DNA from: Dongia_A sp039808885 | GTDB lineage: Bacteria > Pseudomonadota > Alphaproteobacteria > Dongiales > Dongiaceae | DNA: 64,000 nucleotides | Reading direction: 5' to 3' | NCBI GenBank assembly: GCA_039808885.1 | Contig: JBDHTX010000021.1 | Coordinates: 10,718-74,717 of the forward strand | In this document: piece after piece, positions 6,972 through 16,274 of the stretch | Layout of the letters: every line of letters starts with the position of its first letter | Numbering within the stretch: position 1 is the stretch's first letter | Notes under the pieces: model-generated | Databases searched by the model: none | Told to the model about the DNA's origin: nothing | What the model saw: only the letters and a program-made list of their open reading frames with translations | Translations under genes and position numbers: made by a program

Positions 6972-9900
6972 ATGAGCAACTGGAACGAACAAGCCGCCCG
7001 CCTCGCCGCCACCGGCCTCTACGACCCGGCGGACGAGCACGATGCCTGCGGCGTCGGCCTCATCGCGGCCATCGACGGCGAGCCGCGGCGCGAGATCGTG
7101 CTGATGGGGATCGAGGCGCTGAAGTCGGTGTGGCACCGCGGCGCGGTCGATGCCGACGGCAAGACCGGCGATGGTGCGGGCATCCATGTGCAGATCCCGC
7201 ACGCCTTCTTCGAGGACTATGTCCGCAAGGTCGGCCAGGAGCTGAGCCCCGGCAAGCTCGGCATCGGCCAGGTGTTCCTGCCGCGCACCGATCTCGGCAA
7301 GCAGGAGACCTGCCGCGTTATCGTCGAGCGCGAGATCCTGAACTACGGCTACACCATCTATGGCTGGCGCCAGGTGCCGGTGAATATCGGCGTCATCGGC
7401 GAGAAGGCCAACGCGACGCGCCCCGAGATCGAGCAGATCATGATCGCCAACTCGAAGGGCGCCAGCGAGGAGCAGTTCGAGACCGACCTCTACGTGATCC
7501 GCCGCCGCATCGAGCGGGCGGCGGCCGAGGAAGGCATCGGCGAGCTCTATATCTGCTCCTTCTCCTGCCGCTCGGTCATCTACAAGGGCATGTTCCTGGC
7601 CGAGCAGCTGACAGCCTTCTACCCGGACCTGCTGGACGAGCGCTTCGTCTCCAATTTCGCCGTCTATCACCAACGCTATTCGACCAATACCTTCCCGACC
7701 TGGAACCTGGCGCAGCCCTTCCGCGTCATCGCCCATAACGGCGAGATCAACACGCTGAAGGGCAACATCAACTGGATGAAGGCGCATGAGACGCGGATGT
7801 ATTCCGGCGTCTATGGCGAGCGCATGGCGGAGCTCAAACCCGTCATCCAGCCCGGCGGCTCGGATTCCGCGGCGCTCGACAACGTGTTCGAGATCATGAC
7901 CACGGAAGAGCGCCCACTGCCCATGGTGAAGTGCCTGCTGGTCCCCGATGTGTGGGACGGCCGCGCCGCCATGCCGCAGACCCACAAGGATCTCTTCTCC
8001 TATTGCAACTCGGTGATGGAGCCGTGGGACGGGCCGGCCGCGATCTGCGGCTTCGCCGGCAACTGGGTGGTCGCCTTCACCGACCGCAACGGCCTCAGGC
8101 CCTTGCGCTTCGCCATCACCAATGACGGCGTGCTGGTCGCAGGATCGGAAGCCGGCATGGTGAAGCTGGCCGAGGATCGCATCGCGCGGAAGGGCCGCCT
8201 CGGCCCCGGCCAGATGATCGGCATCAACCTGAACGAGGGCCGCTTCTACGGCCATACGGAGTTGATGGACAGCCTGGCCGGCACCGCCGATTTCGGCGCC
8301 TGGGTCAAGAACATCACCGTCATCGACGACCTGCTGAAGAAGACCCGCGGCGAGCCGGCGAAATTCGGCAAGGAGACCCTGCGCCGCCGCCAGGTGGCCG
8401 CCGGGCTTTCCATGGAAGACCTCGAACTGGTGCTCCAGCCGATGGTGGAGGAGGCGAAGGAGGCAATCGTCTCCATGGGCGACGACACGCCGCTCGCCAT
8501 CCTCTCCGAGCAGTATCGCGGCTTGCACCACTTCTTCCGGCAGAATTTCAGCCAGGTCACCAACCCGCCCATCGACTCGCTCCGCGAGCAGCGGGTGATG
8601 AGCCTGAAGACGCGCCTCGGCAATCTCGGCAACGTGATGGACGAGGACGAGGGCCAGTGCCGGCTGCTCCAGCTCGATTCGCCGGTGCTGCTCACCGCCG
8701 AGTTCCAGGCCATGCGCGCCTATATGGGGCAATCGGCGGCGGAGATCGATTGCACCTTCGACCCCAAGGCCAGCGACCACGCTTTGCGCGACGCGATCCA
8801 GACGATCCGCCGCCAGGCGGAGGACGCGGTGCGCGGCGGCGCCACCCATGTGATCCTGTCCGACGAGCGTGCCGGGCCGGGCCGGGCGGCGATCCCGATG
8901 ATCCTGGCGACCGGTGCCGTGCATGTGCATTTGCTGCGCCAGCAATTGCGCACCTTCACCTCGCTCAACGTGCGCTCCGGCGAATGCCTGGACGTGCATC
9001 ATTTCGCGGTGCTGGTCGGCGTCGGCGCGACCACGGTCAATGCCTATGTGGCCGAGGCCTCCATCGCCGACCGCCAGGCGCGCGGCCTGTTCGGCAAGCT
9101 CGACCTCGACGATTGCCTCGACCGCTTCCGCGAGGCGGTGGACCAGGGCCTGCTCAAGGTGATGAGCAAGATGGGCATCGCCGTCGTCTCCTCCTATCGC
9201 GGCGGCGCCAATTTCGAGGCGCTCGGCCTGTCGCGCACGCTGGTGGCCGAGTATTTCCCGGCCATGCCCTCGCGCATCTCCGGCATCGGCATGACCGGCA
9301 TTCAGAAGCGCGTCTCGGCCTTGCATGCCCGCGCCTGGAACCCGGACGCCATCGCGCTGCCGATCGGCGGCTTCTACAAGTATCGCAAGGGCGGCGAGAC
9401 CCATGCCTGGGCGGCCGATGCGATCCACACCCTGCAATCGGCGGTCAGCAGCGAATCCTACCAGGCCTTCAAGCGCTACAGCGAGATGATCGCCAAGGCG
9501 CCGCCAGTTGCTCTGCGCGATTTGATGGATTTCGTGCCGACCGGGCATTCGATCTCCATCGACGAGGTCGAGAGCATCACCGAGATCCGCAAGCGCTTCG
9601 TCACGCCGGGCATGTCGCTGGGCGCCTTGTCGCCCGAGGCGCACGGCACGCTCAACATCGCCATGAACCGCATCGGCGCCAAGTCGGACAGCGGCGAGGG
9701 CGGCGAGGACCCGGCGCGCTTCAAGCCGCGCGCCAATGGCGACAACGAGAATTCCGCGATCAAGCAGATCGCCTCCGGCCGCTTCGGCGTCACCGCCGAA
9801 TACCTCGCCAATTGCCGCGAGATCGAGATCAAGGTGGCGCAGGGCGCGAAACCCGGCGAAGGCGGCCAGCTTCCCGCCTTCAAGGTGACCCTGGAGATCG

Positions 9901-11483
9901 CCAAGCTGCGTCATGCCACGCCCGGCGTGTCGCTCATCTCGCCGCCGCCGCATCACGACATCTATTCGATCGAGGACCTGGCGCAGCTGATCTATGACCT
10001 AAAGCAGATCAACCCCACCGCCAAGGTCTGCGTGAAGCTGGTCGCGCGCTCCGGCATCGGCACCATCGCCGCCGGCGTCGCCAAGGCCAAGGCCGACGTG
10101 ATCCTGATCTCCGGCCATGTCGGCGGCACCGGCGCCTCGCCGCATACCTCGATCAAGTATGCCGGCATCCCCTGGGAGATGGGCCTGGCCGAGGCGCATC
10201 AGGTGCTGACCTTGAACCGCCTGCGCCACCGCGTACGGCTGCGCACCGATGGCGGCTTGAAGACCGGCCGCGACGTGGTCATCGCCGCGATCCTCGGCGC
10301 TGAGGAATTCGGCATCGGCACCGCGTCCCTGGTCGCCATGGGCTGCATCATGGTGCGGCAGTGCCATTCGAATACCTGCCCGGTGGGTGTGTGCACCCAG
10401 GACCCGAAGCTGCGCGCGAAATTCACCGGCAGCCCGGAGAAGGTGGTCAACCTGTTCAGCTTCATCGCCGAAGAGGTGCGCGAGGTGCTGGCGTCCCTCG
10501 GCTATCGCACCTTGAACGAGGTGATCGGCCGCACCGAGTTGCTGGAGCAGGTCAGCCGCGGCGCCGCCGATCTCGACGATCTCGACCTCAATCCGCTGCT
10601 CTCGCAGGCCGATCCCGGCGACCAGGCGCGCTATTGCACGCTCGAAGGGCGCAACGAGGTGCCCGACACGCTCGACGCCAAGATGGTCGAGGATGCCAAG
10701 CCGCTCTTCGAGGCGGGCGAGAAGATGCAGCTGCAATACAACATCCGGAACACCTACCGCGCCATCGGAACGCGGCTCTCGGCGCATATCACCCGGCGCT
10801 TCGGCATGACCGGCTTGAAGCCGAATCACCTCACGGTGCGGCTCCGGGGCTCCGCCGGGCAGTCGCTCGGCGCCTTCGCGGTGCAGGGCGTGAAGCTGGA
10901 GGTGTTCGGCGACGCCAACGACTATGTCGGCAAGGGGCTGTCGGGCGGTACCATCGTGGTGCGCCAATTGCCGTCCTCGAAGCTCAACAGCAACGAGAAC
11001 ACCATCATCGGCAACACCGTGCTCTACGGCGCCACGGCGGGCAAGCTGTTCGCGGCGGGCCAGGCCGGCGAGCGCTTCGCCGTGCGCAATTCGGGCGCCG
11101 AGGTGGTGGTCGAGGGCTGCGGCTCCAACGGCTGCGAATACATGACCGGCGGCACCGCGGTGATCCTGGGCCGGGTCGGCGACAATTTCGCCGCCGGCAT
11201 GTCGGGCGGCATGGCCTTCGTCTATGACGCGGCGGATTCCTTCCCGCTCTTCGCCAATCCCGGCTCGGTGATCTGGCAGCGGCTCGAATCCCGCCACTGG
11301 GAGGAGCGGCTGCGCGACCTGATCGAGGAGCACGCGGAAGAGACGCAATCGCGCTTCGCCCGCCAGCTGCTCAACGACTGGATGCTGGAGCGCGGCAAGT
11401 TCTGGCAGGTGGCGCCGAAGGAAATGCTCGACAAGCTCACCCACCCGCTGAGCGACGCGCGCGGCGCGATCTCCGCCGAATAG
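6972..11483 (+). CDS. gltB: Glutamate synthase (NADPH) large subunit
   Basis: 1503 residues, the normal family length. The N-terminal glutaminase (Ntn) domain begins after a short propeptide at DACGVGLIAAI, where the cysteine becomes the catalytic N-terminal residue. The central and FMN domains follow; the FMN/2-oxoglutarate site region includes KSDSGEGGEDPARF and ISGHVGGTGASPHTSIKYAG. The 3Fe-4S cluster motif is CIMVRQCHSNTCPVGVC. The C-terminal beta-helix (GXGXG) domain is intact. It hydrolyses glutamine and tunnels ammonia to 2-oxoglutarate using electrons from GltD. The ribosome-binding site TGAGG stands before the ATG, and a small hydrolase gene follows two bases after the stop. Confidence 0.97.
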   Translation: MSNWNEQAARLAATGLYDPADEHDACGVGLIAAIDGEPRREIVLMGIEALKSVWHRGAVDADGKTGDGAGIHVQIPHAFFEDYVRKVGQELSPGKLGIGQVFLPRTDLGKQETCRVIVEREILNYGYTIYGWRQVPVNIGVIGEKANATRPEIEQIMIANSKGASEEQFETDLYVIRRRIERAAAEEGIGELYICSFSCRSVIYKGMFLAEQLTAFYPDLLDERFVSNFAVYHQRYSTNTFPTWNLAQPFRVIAHNGEINTLKGNINWMKAHETRMYSGVYGERMAELKPVIQPGGSDSAALDNVFEIMTTEERPLPMVKCLLVPDVWDGRAAMPQTHKDLFSYCNSVMEPWDGPAAICGFAGNWVVAFTDRNGLRPLRFAITNDGVLVAGSEAGMVKLAEDRIARKGRLGPGQMIGINLNEGRFYGHTELMDSLAGTADFGAWVKNITVIDDLLKKTRGEPAKFGKETLRRRQVAAGLSMEDLELVLQPMVEEAKEAIVSMGDDTPLAILSEQYRGLHHFFRQNFSQVTNPPIDSLREQRVMSLKTRLGNLGNVMDEDEGQCRLLQLDSPVLLTAEFQAMRAYMGQSAAEIDCTFDPKASDHALRDAIQTIRRQAEDAVRGGATHVILSDERAGPGRAAIPMILATGAVHVHLLRQQLRTFTSLNVRSGECLDVHHFAVLVGVGATTVNAYVAEASIADRQARGLFGKLDLDDCLDRFREAVDQGLLKVMSKMGIAVVSSYRGGANFEALGLSRTLVAEYFPAMPSRISGIGMTGIQKRVSALHARAWNPDAIALPIGGFYKYRKGGETHAWAADAIHTLQSAVSSESYQAFKRYSEMIAKAPPVALRDLMDFVPTGHSISIDEVESITEIRKRFVTPGMSLGALSPEAHGTLNIAMNRIGAKSDSGEGGEDPARFKPRANGDNENSAIKQIASGRFGVTAEYLANCREIEIKVAQGAKPGEGGQLPAFKVTLEIAKLRHATPGVSLISPPPHHDIYSIEDLAQLIYDLKQINPTAKVCVKLVARSGIGTIAAGVAKAKADVILISGHVGGTGASPHTSIKYAGIPWEMGLAEAHQVLTLNRLRHRVRLRTDGGLKTGRDVVIAAILGAEEFGIGTASLVAMGCIMVRQCHSNTCPVGVCTQDPKLRAKFTGSPEKVVNLFSFIAEEVREVLASLGYRTLNEVIGRTELLEQVSRGAADLDDLDLNPLLSQADPGDQARYCTLEGRNEVPDTLDAKMVEDAKPLFEAGEKMQLQYNIRNTYRAIGTRLSAHITRRFGMTGLKPNHLTVRLRGSAGQSLGAFAVQGVKLEVFGDANDYVGKGLSGGTIVVRQLPSSKLNSNENTIIGNTVLYGATAGKLFAAGQAGERFAVRNSGAEVVVEGCGSNGCEYMTGGTAVILGRVGDNFAAGMSGGMAFVYDAADSFPLFANPGSVIWQRLESRHWEERLRDLIEEHAEETQSRFARQLLNDWMLERGKFWQVAPKEMLDKLTHPLSDARGAISAE

Positions 11484-11485
11484 CG

Positions 11486-12028
11486 ATGAACGCGCCGGTC
11501 CTGATCATTCCCGGCCTCGGCGGTTCCGGGCCGGAGCATTGGCAGAGCCTGTGGCAGGCGAAGCTGCCCGGCGCAGTGCGGGTGGAGCAGGATGATTGGG
11601 ACAGGCCGGACCGCGCCGGCTGGATCGCCAGGCTCGATGCCGCCATCGCCGCCGCCAAGGCGCCGCCGGTCCTGGTGGCGCACAGCCTGTCCTGCGCCCT
11701 GGTCGCGCATTGGGCGGAAGCGCATCGCCGGCGGGTCCACGGCGCATTGCTGGTCGGCCCAGCCGATGTCGATTCCGACGCGCATACGCCGCCCGAGGCG
11801 CATGTGTTCCGCCCGATGCCGACGGCGCACCTGCCCTTCCCCAGCATCGTCGCCGCCAGCCGCGACGACCCCTATGTCGCCTTCGACCGTGCCGCGCATT
11901 TCGCCAAGGCCTGGGGCGCCGAACTGTTCGACGCGGGCAAGGCCGGGCACATCAACACCTCGGCCGGCTACGGCGCGTGGAAAGCCGGCGAAGTTCTGCT
12001 GGCGCGCCTGCGCGGGGCGCCAGCTTGA
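11486..12028 (+). CDS. RBBP9/YdeN-type serine hydrolase
   Basis: 180 residues. This compact alpha/beta hydrolase begins PVLIIPGLGGSGPEHWQSLWQ, typical of the RBBP9/YdeN family. The nucleophile motif is VAHSLSC (Ser67) and the likely catalytic histidine lies in GKAGHINTSAGYG near the C-terminus. Family members are small serine hydrolases whose physiological substrates are mostly unknown. The gene starts two bases after the gltB stop and is probably co-transcribed with it, but no functional link to glutamate synthesis is evident. Confidence 0.82.
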   Translation: MNAPVLIIPGLGGSGPEHWQSLWQAKLPGAVRVEQDDWDRPDRAGWIARLDAAIAAAKAPPVLVAHSLSCALVAHWAEAHRRRVHGALLVGPADVDSDAHTPPEAHVFRPMPTAHLPFPSIVAASRDDPYVAFDRAAHFAKAWGAELFDAGKAGHINTSAGYGAWKAGEVLLARLRGAPA

Positions 12029-12034
12029 AAGCGG

Positions 12035-12844
12035 TCAATCGGGGTCGGGCAGCAGATCGCCCGAGCCTCTGACCTCCTTCACCGCCTTGTCCCAGGCGAC
12101 GATGCGTTCGGGCCCGGCTGGATGCGTGTCGAGCAGCGAGGCGTGCGACTTGTCGCTCATCTTTGCGAGGACCACCCAGACCTTGCCGGCCTCGTCCAGA
12201 TCGTATTCGGCCCGCGCCAGAATATAGGCGGCGAAGAGATCGGCTTCCCGCTCCTGCGATTTCGAATAGCTGATGGCGCCGATCTGGGCGCCGAGCTGCA
12301 TGGACTGCTGCACCGCCTGGCCACCGGAATTGTTGTAGTCATAGGCAGGGTCGTAGCCGCTCGCTGCCATCGCCGCGCCCATGAGCAATCCGCCGATCAC
12401 GGCACCGATGCCCGCGTTCCTCTGCTTCTCCGCGATATGGTTGCCAAGATGATGGCCGATCTCGTGAGCCACCACGGCGGCGACCTCCTCATCGCTGTCG
12501 AGATAGCGCAGCAGGCCACGGAGGACGTGGATGCGGTTCTTGCCCTCCGCATAGGCGTTGACCTCGTCATCCTGGTCATAGGTGATGTCGAACCAGCAAG
12601 GCGAGACGTCGGATTGGCGGCACAGCGGACCAAGGTTTTCGCCCAACCGGCTGGCCACGCGCGCAACCATTGCGCGGTTCTCCGCATCGGAGCGAGCGTT
12701 GCTGGGCAGGCTCGCGCTGCTGCCCTCGATCACCAGCGCCGCATGGTCGACTTCCGCCGCGGTGAACTGCGGCAGCTTGAAATCGGCGCCAGCGCAACCC
12801 GCCAGCAGCAAGGCGGCGAGCGCGGCAAAGGCGTGTAGCCGCAT
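12035..12844 (-). CDS. M48-family zinc metalloprotease lipoprotein
   Basis: 269 residues. A lipoprotein signal peptide ends in the lipobox LLAGC (Cys17). The zinc-binding HEIGH motif is at about residues 127-131 (VVAHEIGHHLGNH), and the third ligand lies in SQEREADLFAA. M48 proteases of this kind (BepA/LoiP/YcaL group) act in the periplasm on outer-membrane or misfolded proteins. A Gly/Ala/Met-rich segment after the active site may be a hydrophobic helix. It converges on the RBBP9-like gene with a six-base gap. Confidence 0.88.
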   Translation of the reverse strand: MRLHAFAALAALLLAGCAGADFKLPQFTAAEVDHAALVIEGSSASLPSNARSDAENRAMVARVASRLGENLGPLCRQSDVSPCWFDITYDQDDEVNAYAEGKNRIHVLRGLLRYLDSDEEVAAVVAHEIGHHLGNHIAEKQRNAGIGAVIGGLLMGAAMAASGYDPAYDYNNSGGQAVQQSMQLGAQIGAISYSKSQEREADLFAAYILARAEYDLDEAGKVWVVLAKMSDKSHASLLDTHPAGPERIVAWDKAVKEVRGSGDLLPDPD

Positions 12845-12925
12845 GAGACCCTCCCCGAAACAGGCACGCAGCGTCTATCGCGCTTTTTGATTGTTGCAAA
12901 TCCTATCGACAACTGAAAGTTTCAG

Positions 12926-13543
12926 TCAAGGGGCGGCGGGCGCTGGAAAGCCCGCGTACCACTCCGCGTGAGAGCCGGCGTGGTTTGCCATGCCGGGCCT
13001 GGTCAGGCAGCCGCGCGGGGCGATGAAGGAATCGATGCGCCGGCGCGGGCGCTCCTGCCATTGGATGTTGAAGGCGCAGAGCTTCGGATAGAACTCCAGG
13101 TGCCCGTAGGGCAGATGGTCGTGGATCCACCAGGCCAATGCCCGCCAATCCGCCCCCGCCCGGTAGCGGTCGGCGAACCAGGGCAGCACGATGCAGGCCG
13201 CCGCCCCCATGCATCCGTCGAGGTCCAGCAGATCCCAGACGTGATAGGCCGCGTTCACCCGGATGCTGCCGCATTCGCGGCGCTTGTGTCCGAACGCGGT
13301 CACCTCGCCCGAACGATAGCCGGAGCGGAGCGCGACCCGCCCGAAAGCGTCCTGCAGGGGTTCCAGCAAGGTCTCGCAGAGCTGCCGGCCCGCCGCGATG
13401 GCGAGATCGGGGTTCTCCGGCAGGTTGGGCAGGCCGTGGAAACCGGCGATCTCCGAAAAGAGGAAATCGCGCATGAAGAAATTGGCCGAGAGCCGCACCC
13501 GGCCGAAATCCTCCAGCGCCTTCATCGATTGTGGCTTGCGCAT
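12926..13543 (-). CDS. Peptidase M15-like protein of uncertain activity
   Basis: 205 residues. The N-terminus (RLSANFFMRDFLFSEIAGFHGLPNLPENPDL) and the following ALRSGYRSGEVTAFG resemble M15A/M15_3 D-Ala-D-Ala carboxypeptidase-like domains, which trim peptidoglycan peptides or act as phage-type endolysins. Candidate zinc ligands are a His and Asp in the NAAYHVWDLLDLDG stretch and a His in PYGHLEFY. I infer these by position and did not align them. No signal peptide is evident, so the site of action is unclear. The assignment is by fold-like pattern; a conserved hypothetical label would also be fair. Confidence 0.55.
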   Translation of the reverse strand: MRKPQSMKALEDFGRVRLSANFFMRDFLFSEIAGFHGLPNLPENPDLAIAAGRQLCETLLEPLQDAFGRVALRSGYRSGEVTAFGHKRRECGSIRVNAAYHVWDLLDLDGCMGAAACIVLPWFADRYRAGADWRALAWWIHDHLPYGHLEFYPKLCAFNIQWQERPRRRIDSFIAPRGCLTRPGMANHAGSHAEWYAGFPAPAAP

Positions 13544-13659
13544 CCCGTCCTCCGTCCGCGAGGGGCGCAGTCTGGACTGGGTCCGCGCCGGAACCTGGCG
13601 GGAGTTGCCAGGAAACCGCCACGCGCTATAACCCGCCGGACTTTCGGGAGAGATGCCGC

Positions 13660-14187
13660 ATGTCGACGCTCGATGTCATCATCCGGCCGGCGCAGTCCGC
13701 CGACCGCGATTTCATGTTCGGCTTGGCGCCGCGCCTGGCCGGGGTCGCCGGCCTGCCCTGGCATGCGGTGAGCGACCTGGTCGCCTTCCAGCATCGCTAC
13801 ATGAAGCTGGCTTTCGCCCGGCCCAAGGACGAGATCGTCACCCTGATCGCCGAGGACCAGAGCGGCGCGCCGCTCGGCTTCGTGCATGCCGAGGCCTCGA
13901 CCGATTCGGTCACCCTCGAGCCCTGCGGCTATGTGACGGTCCTGGCGACGGTGGCGGCGGCGGAGGGCAAGGGCGTCGCCCAGGCCCTGATGCAGGGCGT
14001 CGAGGACTGGGCGCGGGGCAAGGGCTTCCGCCTGATCGGCCTCGACGTCTTCGCCAACAACCAGCGGGCGCGGGCGTTCTACCGGCGCATGGGCTACGCG
14101 GAGGATTCGCTGCGCCTTACCAAGCCGCTTGGACCGAAATCGATCGAACCAAAGCCGTCCGAACCCGGGCCGAAGGAACGGCCATGA
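13660..14187 (+). CDS. GNAT-family N-acetyltransferase
   Basis: 175 residues from the ATG at 13660, preceded by a GGGAGAG ribosome-binding site; the longer in-frame extension is not preferred. The GNAT core is visible: a beta-strand VTVLATVAAAEGKGVAQALMQGVEDWA carrying the acetyl-CoA pyrophosphate loop (in the position of Q/R-x-x-G-x-G/A), then GLDVFANNQRARAFYRRMGYAEDS. The acceptor substrate cannot be predicted. The stop overlaps the next gene's start (ATGA), so the two are translationally coupled. Confidence 0.85.
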   Translation: MSTLDVIIRPAQSADRDFMFGLAPRLAGVAGLPWHAVSDLVAFQHRYMKLAFARPKDEIVTLIAEDQSGAPLGFVHAEASTDSVTLEPCGYVTVLATVAAAEGKGVAQALMQGVEDWARGKGFRLIGLDVFANNQRARAFYRRMGYAEDSLRLTKPLGPKSIEPKPSEPGPKERP

Positions 14188-14738
14188 TCACCCGCCGCGG
14201 CTTCTGGTTCCTGCGCCATGGCCAGACGGATTGGAACGGCAGCGGCCGCTGGCAGGGCCGCACCGACGTGCCGCTGAATGCGCTGGGCGAGCAGCAGGCG
14301 CGGGCGGCCGGGCCAATGCTGCGCGATGCCGGGATCGAGCTCATCTGCACCAGCCCGCTGCAGCGGGCGCGGCGCACCGCCGAACTGGTCGCCGAGGCCC
14401 TGAACCTGCCGGTGGTCGCGGTGGCCGGGCTGGAGGAATTCGATGTCGGCCCCTATGAGGGCCGCACCGAGGGCCATTGGCTCGCCCCCTGGCACGCCGA
14501 CGCGGAGGTGCCCGGGGTGGAATCCTTCCCCGCGTTCCGGCAGCGTGTCGCCGCCGCCGTGAATGGCGCCTTGGGTCACCCGGGCGAAGTGCTGGTGGTC
14601 GCCCATGGCGGGGTCTTCTGGGCCCTGGAACGGCTGTGCGGCGCCCCCGGCCTCAGCCGGCTCGCCAATTGCGCGCCGGTGCGCCTGGACCCGTCGGGCG
14701 AGGCGGCTTGGCGCATCGAGAAGTCCATTGATTCTTAA
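14184..14738 (+). CDS. Histidine phosphatase family protein (phosphoglycerate mutase-like)
   Basis: 184 residues. The N-terminal signature WFLRHGQTDWN contains the catalytic RHG (residues 11-13), and the second active-site histidine is in VVVAHGGVFWAL. GRTDVPLNALGEQQA and SPLQRARRTAELV are typical of the branch-1 histidine phosphatases (phosphoglycerate mutase-like, CobC-like). The true substrate is undetermined. It overlaps the upstream GNAT gene by four bases, and the two probably form a two-gene operon ending at the hairpin at 14750-14777. Confidence 0.88.
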   Translation: MITRRGFWFLRHGQTDWNGSGRWQGRTDVPLNALGEQQARAAGPMLRDAGIELICTSPLQRARRTAELVAEALNLPVVAVAGLEEFDVGPYEGRTEGHWLAPWHADAEVPGVESFPAFRQRVAAAVNGALGHPGEVLVVAHGGVFWALERLCGAPGLSRLANCAPVRLDPSGEAAWRIEKSIDS

Positions 14739-14749
14739 GAGAAATTCGG

Positions 14750-14777
14750 CACCCCCTCCATCCGTATGAGGGGGGTG
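14750..14777 (+). terminator. Hairpin, possible terminator of the GNAT/phosphatase operon
   Basis: CACCCCCTC and GAGGGGGGTG pair across a nine-base loop, 12 bases after the phosphatase stop. Only a short T-rich stretch (CTTTCT) follows, so intrinsic termination is uncertain. Confidence 0.4.
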
Positions 14778-14843
14778 AGCTTTCTGCACAATATGTCGCA
14801 GGCCCGCGCGGCCCCATAGTTCTTCCAGCGTAACCCGGAGGAA

Positions 14844-15443
14844 ATGATGTCGCCGCAAGCCCTCACCCTGGTTCCCCGCGAGCCCCGCAGCCAGCACCGG
14901 CTGGACGAGCGCGAAGGGCATCCGGCCGATGCCGGGAACGTGGTTTCCCTGACGCCGAAGCGAGAGAGTTCCACGCCGCAGAGCGCCATCCCGGTGCGCA
15001 GCAAGTCGGCGGCAGTGGTGGCGCTGGTCGGGCGCGGCGACGAGGCGCGCGTCCTCATCATGCAGCGTGCCGGCAAGACCTCGCGCGGGCTGTGGAGCCT
15101 GGTCATGGGCGGCCTCGAACCGGGCGAGACCCCGGCCCAGGCGGTGCGGCGCGAAATGCAGGAAGAAGCGGGCATCGAAGCCGGCGCGATCTACAATTCC
15201 GGCTGCTGCGACACCTTCTACAACCCCGGCGCCAACGCCATCGACATCACGCCGATCTTCGTCGCCACTTTCGATCTGGCGCCCGCCGTCACCCTCAACG
15301 AAGAGCATCTCGACTACCGCTGGGTCAGCTTCGAGGAAGCGATGGCGCACATCGCCTATCCCGGTCAGCGCCAGGCCCTGGCCGAGATCGAGCGTGACTT
15401 CGCCCGGCGCGCGGCGCCGGCCTTTCGCCTGATGCAGGGCTGA
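14844..15443 (+). CDS. Nudix hydrolase
   Basis: 199 residues if the first of two tandem ATGs (14844, 14847) is used. The GGAGG ribosome-binding site lies only two bases before the first ATG and five before the second, so 14847 may be the real start. The Nudix box is intact: GGLEPGETPAQAVRREMQEEAGI fits G-x5-E-x7-RE-U-x-EE-x-G-U. About 55 N-terminal residues precede the domain and look unstructured. The enzyme should hydrolyse a nucleoside diphosphate derivative. The context does not reveal which one, and an NudB-like (dihydroneopterin triphosphate) role is only a possibility. Confidence 0.88.
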   Translation: MMSPQALTLVPREPRSQHRLDEREGHPADAGNVVSLTPKRESSTPQSAIPVRSKSAAVVALVGRGDEARVLIMQRAGKTSRGLWSLVMGGLEPGETPAQAVRREMQEEAGIEAGAIYNSGCCDTFYNPGANAIDITPIFVATFDLAPAVTLNEEHLDYRWVSFEEAMAHIAYPGQRQALAEIERDFARRAAPAFRLMQG

Positions 15444-15529
15444 GCCGCATCGGCCTTTCCGGATCAACCACGCTGGATCGCGCGGAACGACGCTGTTAAA
15501 TTGCCGGCGAATCGGATTTCGCCGGGCCC

Positions 15530-16198
15530 ATGCGCACGCTTTATCATTTCCCGTTGCAGCCGCAATCGCGAAAAGTCCGCCTTCTGCTGAAGGAAAAGCA
15601 CCTTGATTGCGATCTGGTGGTCGAGCGTCCGTGGGAGCGGCGCGAGAGCTTCCTGCATCTCAACCCCGCCTGCGAGACGCCGGTTCTCACCGAGGACAGC
15701 GGCCTCACGCTGGCCGGCGACTATGTCATCACCGAATACCTGGAAGAGGCCTACCAGGAGCCGGTGCTGCTCGGCCGGTCGCGCGGCGAGCGCGCCGAAG
15801 TGCGCCGCATCATCGCGTGGTTCGACGGCAAGTTCTGCCGCGAGGTGACCCAGCATCTGCTGGACGAGAAGATCGGCAAGAGGCTCTACGGCCGCGGCGG
15901 GCCGGACTCGGCGGCGCTGCGCGCCGGCAAGGCCAACATCCATGTCCACCTGCACTATGTCGGCTGGCTGATCGACCGGCGCAACTGGCTGGCGGGCGAC
16001 GAGATTTCGCTCGCCGATCTGGCGGCCGCCGCGCATCTCTCCTGTCTCGACTATCTGGGCGACGTGCCGTGGGATGAGCATCCGGTGGCCAAGGAATGGT
16101 ACGCGCGGCTGAAGTCGCGCCCCAGCTTCCGCCCGCTGCTGGCCGACCACTGGCCGGGAACGCAGCCCCCGGCGCATTACGCCAATCTGGATTTCTGA
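15530..16198 (+). CDS. fzlA: GST-like protein, probable FtsZ-associated FzlA
   Basis: 222 residues. An N-terminal thioredoxin-like GST domain (MRTLYHFPLQPQSRKVRLLL; TPVLTEDSG) is followed by an alpha-helical C-terminal domain. As I remember it, the whole pattern matches Caulobacter FzlA: the ERPWERRESFLHLNPA segment, RRIIAWFDGKF, DYLGDVPWDEHP and a conserved tail ending HYANLDF. FzlA is an alphaproteobacterial protein that binds FtsZ and links Z-ring constriction to septal wall synthesis; its C-terminal tail is important there. A general glutathione S-transferase is the alternative. It stands alone between a Nudix gene and a convergent TPR gene. Confidence 0.75.
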   Translation: MRTLYHFPLQPQSRKVRLLLKEKHLDCDLVVERPWERRESFLHLNPACETPVLTEDSGLTLAGDYVITEYLEEAYQEPVLLGRSRGERAEVRRIIAWFDGKFCREVTQHLLDEKIGKRLYGRGGPDSAALRAGKANIHVHLHYVGWLIDRRNWLAGDEISLADLAAAAHLSCLDYLGDVPWDEHPVAKEWYARLKSRPSFRPLLADHWPGTQPPAHYANLDF

Positions 16199-16220
16199 GC
16201 GCCAGCTGGCTTCCTGGCCG

Positions 16221-16247
16221 TCATGGCAAGGCTTGGCCTTGGGATGA
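16221..16247. repeat. Short intergenic palindrome
   Basis: TCATGGCAAGGC and GCCTTGGGATGA form an imperfect 27-base inverted repeat between the convergent fzlA and TPR genes. It resembles one arm of the gltD-gltB palindrome (TCATGG...CTTGG...). No T-tract follows, so a terminator role is not clear. Confidence 0.4.
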
Positions 16248-16274
16248 CTTATGAGAAGCGGCGAAATCGCGGCG

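Noticed and set aside
6966..9956. A 996-codon open frame antisense to gltB.
   Set aside because: Its translation is low-complexity and matches no family; gltB on the other strand is certain.
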